Shown here: piece by piece, positions 62,764 through 64,000 of the stretch
Layout: each line of letters begins with the position of its first letter
Position numbering within the stretch: the first letter of the stretch is position 1
NCBI GenBank assembly: GCA_030744435.1
Contig: JASLQO010000011.1
Location: forward strand, 219,962-283,961
Source: JASLQO01 sp002327525
GTDB taxonomy: Bacteria > Pseudomonadota > Gammaproteobacteria > Pseudomonadales > Azotimanducaceae
DNA length: 64,000 nt
Direction: 5' to 3'
Notes under the pieces: model-generated
What the model saw: the letters and a program-made list of their open reading frames with translations, nothing else
Database searches by the model: none
Told to the model about the DNA's origin: nothing
Program-made: the position numbers and the translations under genes

Positions 62764-63258
62764 TCAACAGACTTGACCTTGGCAGCGGTGTGCCCCTGAC
62801 TTTTTTTGATCGGGTTAAGTGCGAGGTGAGTTTTCAGATGCTCTACGCCTGGCAGATGGATCAATTGGTTGCGCAGAAAATGGTCACTGGCATCGATATC
62901 TGTCACCATGACATGGAGAAGATAGTCCCGGCCGCCGGTAACGGCGTAGCACTCAACCACCTCCTCCTGTTCCTGGATCGCCTCTTCAAATGCCTTGGCC
63001 TGTTGAAGGTCGAGGGAGACCTCAATAAAGACATCAAGTGTAATCCCAAAGGCGGCAGGGTCAATGATCGCGGTGTAGCCCGCTATGACCCCCGTTCTCT
63101 TCAAGTCGTCTGACACGACGCCAGCAAGGGGTTGTCGATAGACCAATTTTCTCTGCCAAGTCGGCAATCGGTAAGCGCCCATTCTCCTGGAGAGCGGCGA
63201 CTTGGGATGCACGATAAGAATCGGAAGGGCTGTCAAGCCTGAAACCGGCAGCCGTCAC
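62667..63258 (-). pseudogene. Lrp/AsnC-family transcription regulator, frameshifted
   Basis: The helix-turn-helix part is in one frame: VAALQENGRLPIADLAEKIG, LSTTPCWRRVRRLEENG; the shift at about 63095 leads to GVIAGYTAIIDPAAFGITLD, VFIEVSLDLQQAKAFEEAIQ and VVECYAVTGGRDYLLHVMVT, the RAM ligand domain. After about 62770 the frame runs on over the GtrA tail with no Lrp similarity, so the original end is lost or is near 62790. The start region is close to repeat copy C. Confidence 0.8.
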
Positions 63259-63292
63259 GGATAGTAAGTATTAACGCGCTTTTCGTATCGGA
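63257..63292 (-). repeat. 36-bp dispersed repeat, copy C (inverted)
   Basis: Reverse complement of copies A and B with one difference from B. Its outer edge touches the truncated amidohydrolase fragment that starts three bases later, so the repeat lies at a break point. Confidence 0.85.
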
Positions 63293-63295
63293 TGC

Positions 63296-63421
63296 AGCAT
63301 AGAACCCGGCAAGGCCGCCGATCTGGTGGCAACGGGCGCCAGCCCCCTGGCCGACATCGCGGAATTGACCCGCGTCAGCTTTGTCATGAAGGGCGGCGAG
63401 GTCTACAAGGGCGGCCCGTAA
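63296..63421 (+). pseudogene. C-terminal stub of an amidohydrolase
   Basis: 42 codons: SIEPGKAADLVATGASPLAD, IAELTRVSFVMKGGEVYKGG, TAA. This is the universal end of amidohydrolases (G-S-I-E-P-G-K-x-A-D-L). All earlier parts are gone; the break is at repeat copy C. Composition is very GC-rich. Confidence 0.75.
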
Positions 63422-63436
63422 AGAGGCGACGGCGGC

Positions 63437-64000
63437 TCAAGCATTTTCCTTGAACAGCCGCAGTTCGATCGGCGTCAGGTGCATCTCCCCCGCCGCCGTG
63501 AACTTGGTTGTTCGGGCGATCTCCACGAAGGAACCGGACACTTTCTCGAACTCGCCGGTACCGCCGGCGATCCGGCCCCGGCCGTTGGCCAGCGGCCCGA
63601 CGGAGGTCACGAAGGTGACGTCGCCGACCCAATCCTTCCCGGTTTCCATCACCGGGCCCATGATCATCGGCCCTGATTCCGGCGTGCATTCAATTTGGTG
63701 CAGAAACACCGTGCCGCGCCCCGGCAAAATGATTGTCCAGTGCGTGTCCCAGGCCGCGTCGGCCCTCTCCAGCCCATCCTCCGGAAAGACTTCCAATTCG
63801 CTGGCAAAACCGACGACCTCGCCCGCCTCGTCGCGGACCTTGGCCAGCACGGCAAGGCCGCGCTGGATGGCCGGTTCGGTAAAGTTGGGGATGCCCGGCG
63901 GCGTCGGCGGCACGATGAAATCACCGGAGTTGGCCATGGCCACGTGGTCTTTCGGGATGTTGACGTAGAAGGATTCCACGCTCTCGCCGTCCGCCGGTTC
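63437..64000 (-). CDS. Beta-barrel hypothetical protein (allene-oxide-cyclase-like), cut by window edge
   Basis: 187 codons visible; the frame is open through the window end (PADGESVESFYVNIPKDHVA), so the start is most likely outside, although GTG 63979 is possible. Reads VFPEDGLERADAAWDTHWTI, ILPGRGTVFLHQIECTPESG, RGRIAGGTGEFEKVSGSFVE. The last phrase is like the GGTG-F-x-G-A-G turn of AOC-barrel/dirigent-like proteins. No catalytic residues are clear. It converges with the amidohydrolase stub. Function unknown. Confidence 0.6.
   Translation of the reverse strand, partial: EPADGESVESFYVNIPKDHVAMANSGDFIVPPTPPGIPNFTEPAIQRGLAVLAKVRDEAGEVVGFASELEVFPEDGLERADAAWDTHWTIILPGRGTVFLHQIECTPESGPMIMGPVMETGKDWVGDVTFVTSVGPLANGRGRIAGGTGEFEKVSGSFVEIARTTKFTAAGEMHLTPIELRLFKENA

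Noticed and set aside
56314..63292. The 36-bp repeats as CRISPR repeats
   Set aside because: Only three copies, kilobases apart, in both orientations, without spacers or cas genes.

Overview
The window looks like chromosomal DNA of a high-GC proteobacterium, most likely an uncultured gammaproteobacterium. The reasons are a bacterial glucokinase, a YceH (DUF480) remnant, a short SutA-like basic protein, MscS, MlrC, and dense gene packing with many 4-base ATGA/GTGA overlaps. The species cannot be named from the sequence. No rRNA, tRNA or CRISPR array was found.

Layout. 1-5.7 kb: serine hydrolase (cut by the window edge), cyclopropane fatty acid synthase, then a minus-strand block of glucokinase, PRISE-type reductase, a broken gene and a methyltransferase. 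6.2-14.7 kb: a tightly packed six-gene operon of a one-chain biotin-dependent acyl-CoA carboxylase, PhyH-type Fe(II)/2-oxoglutarate dioxygenase, VOC protein, LLM oxidoreductase, amidohydrolase and DinB-like protein. It ends at a perfect 21-bp palindrome that also closes a convergent phosphotriesterase-like gene. 16.6-27.7 kb: the coenzyme F420 region, with npdG, cofE, cofD, cofC, fbiC (fused CofG/CofH) and two LLM oxidoreductases likely to use F420. Opposite fbiC lies an AhpD/CMD-fold gene whose frame is interrupted only by one UGA, exactly at the second Cys of its C-x-x-C motif and followed by a bacterial SECIS-like hairpin. It is best read as a selenoprotein.

28-55.9 kb: metabolic genes, including enoyl-CoA hydratase, Gfo/Idh/MocA oxidoreductase, MscS, MHS transporter, class I aldolase, a heme-b membrane protein with a tetraheme cytochrome, alcohol dehydrogenase, two PQQ/cytochrome-type quinoproteins, GST, MlrC, DUF3604, cyclase and several secreted amidohydrolases. 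56.3-63.3 kb: an acquired surface-polysaccharide region. It holds a very AT-rich segment (glf and a glycan-associated gene), then a membrane glycosyltransferase, GT2, GtrA and an Lrp-type regulator, most of them broken. Three copies of a 36-bp repeat sit at junctions here, next to an IS91-like transposase relic. The last 0.7 kb has an amidohydrolase stub and a barrel-type hypothetical protein.

The window is rich in pseudogenes: about twenty genes or fragments carry frameshifts, nonsense codons, internal deletions or lost catalytic residues. They are mostly transporters, hydrolases and regulators, while the F420 genes and the 6-14 kb operon are intact. This suggests ongoing genome decay in a specialised or host-associated lineage; part of it could be assembly error.
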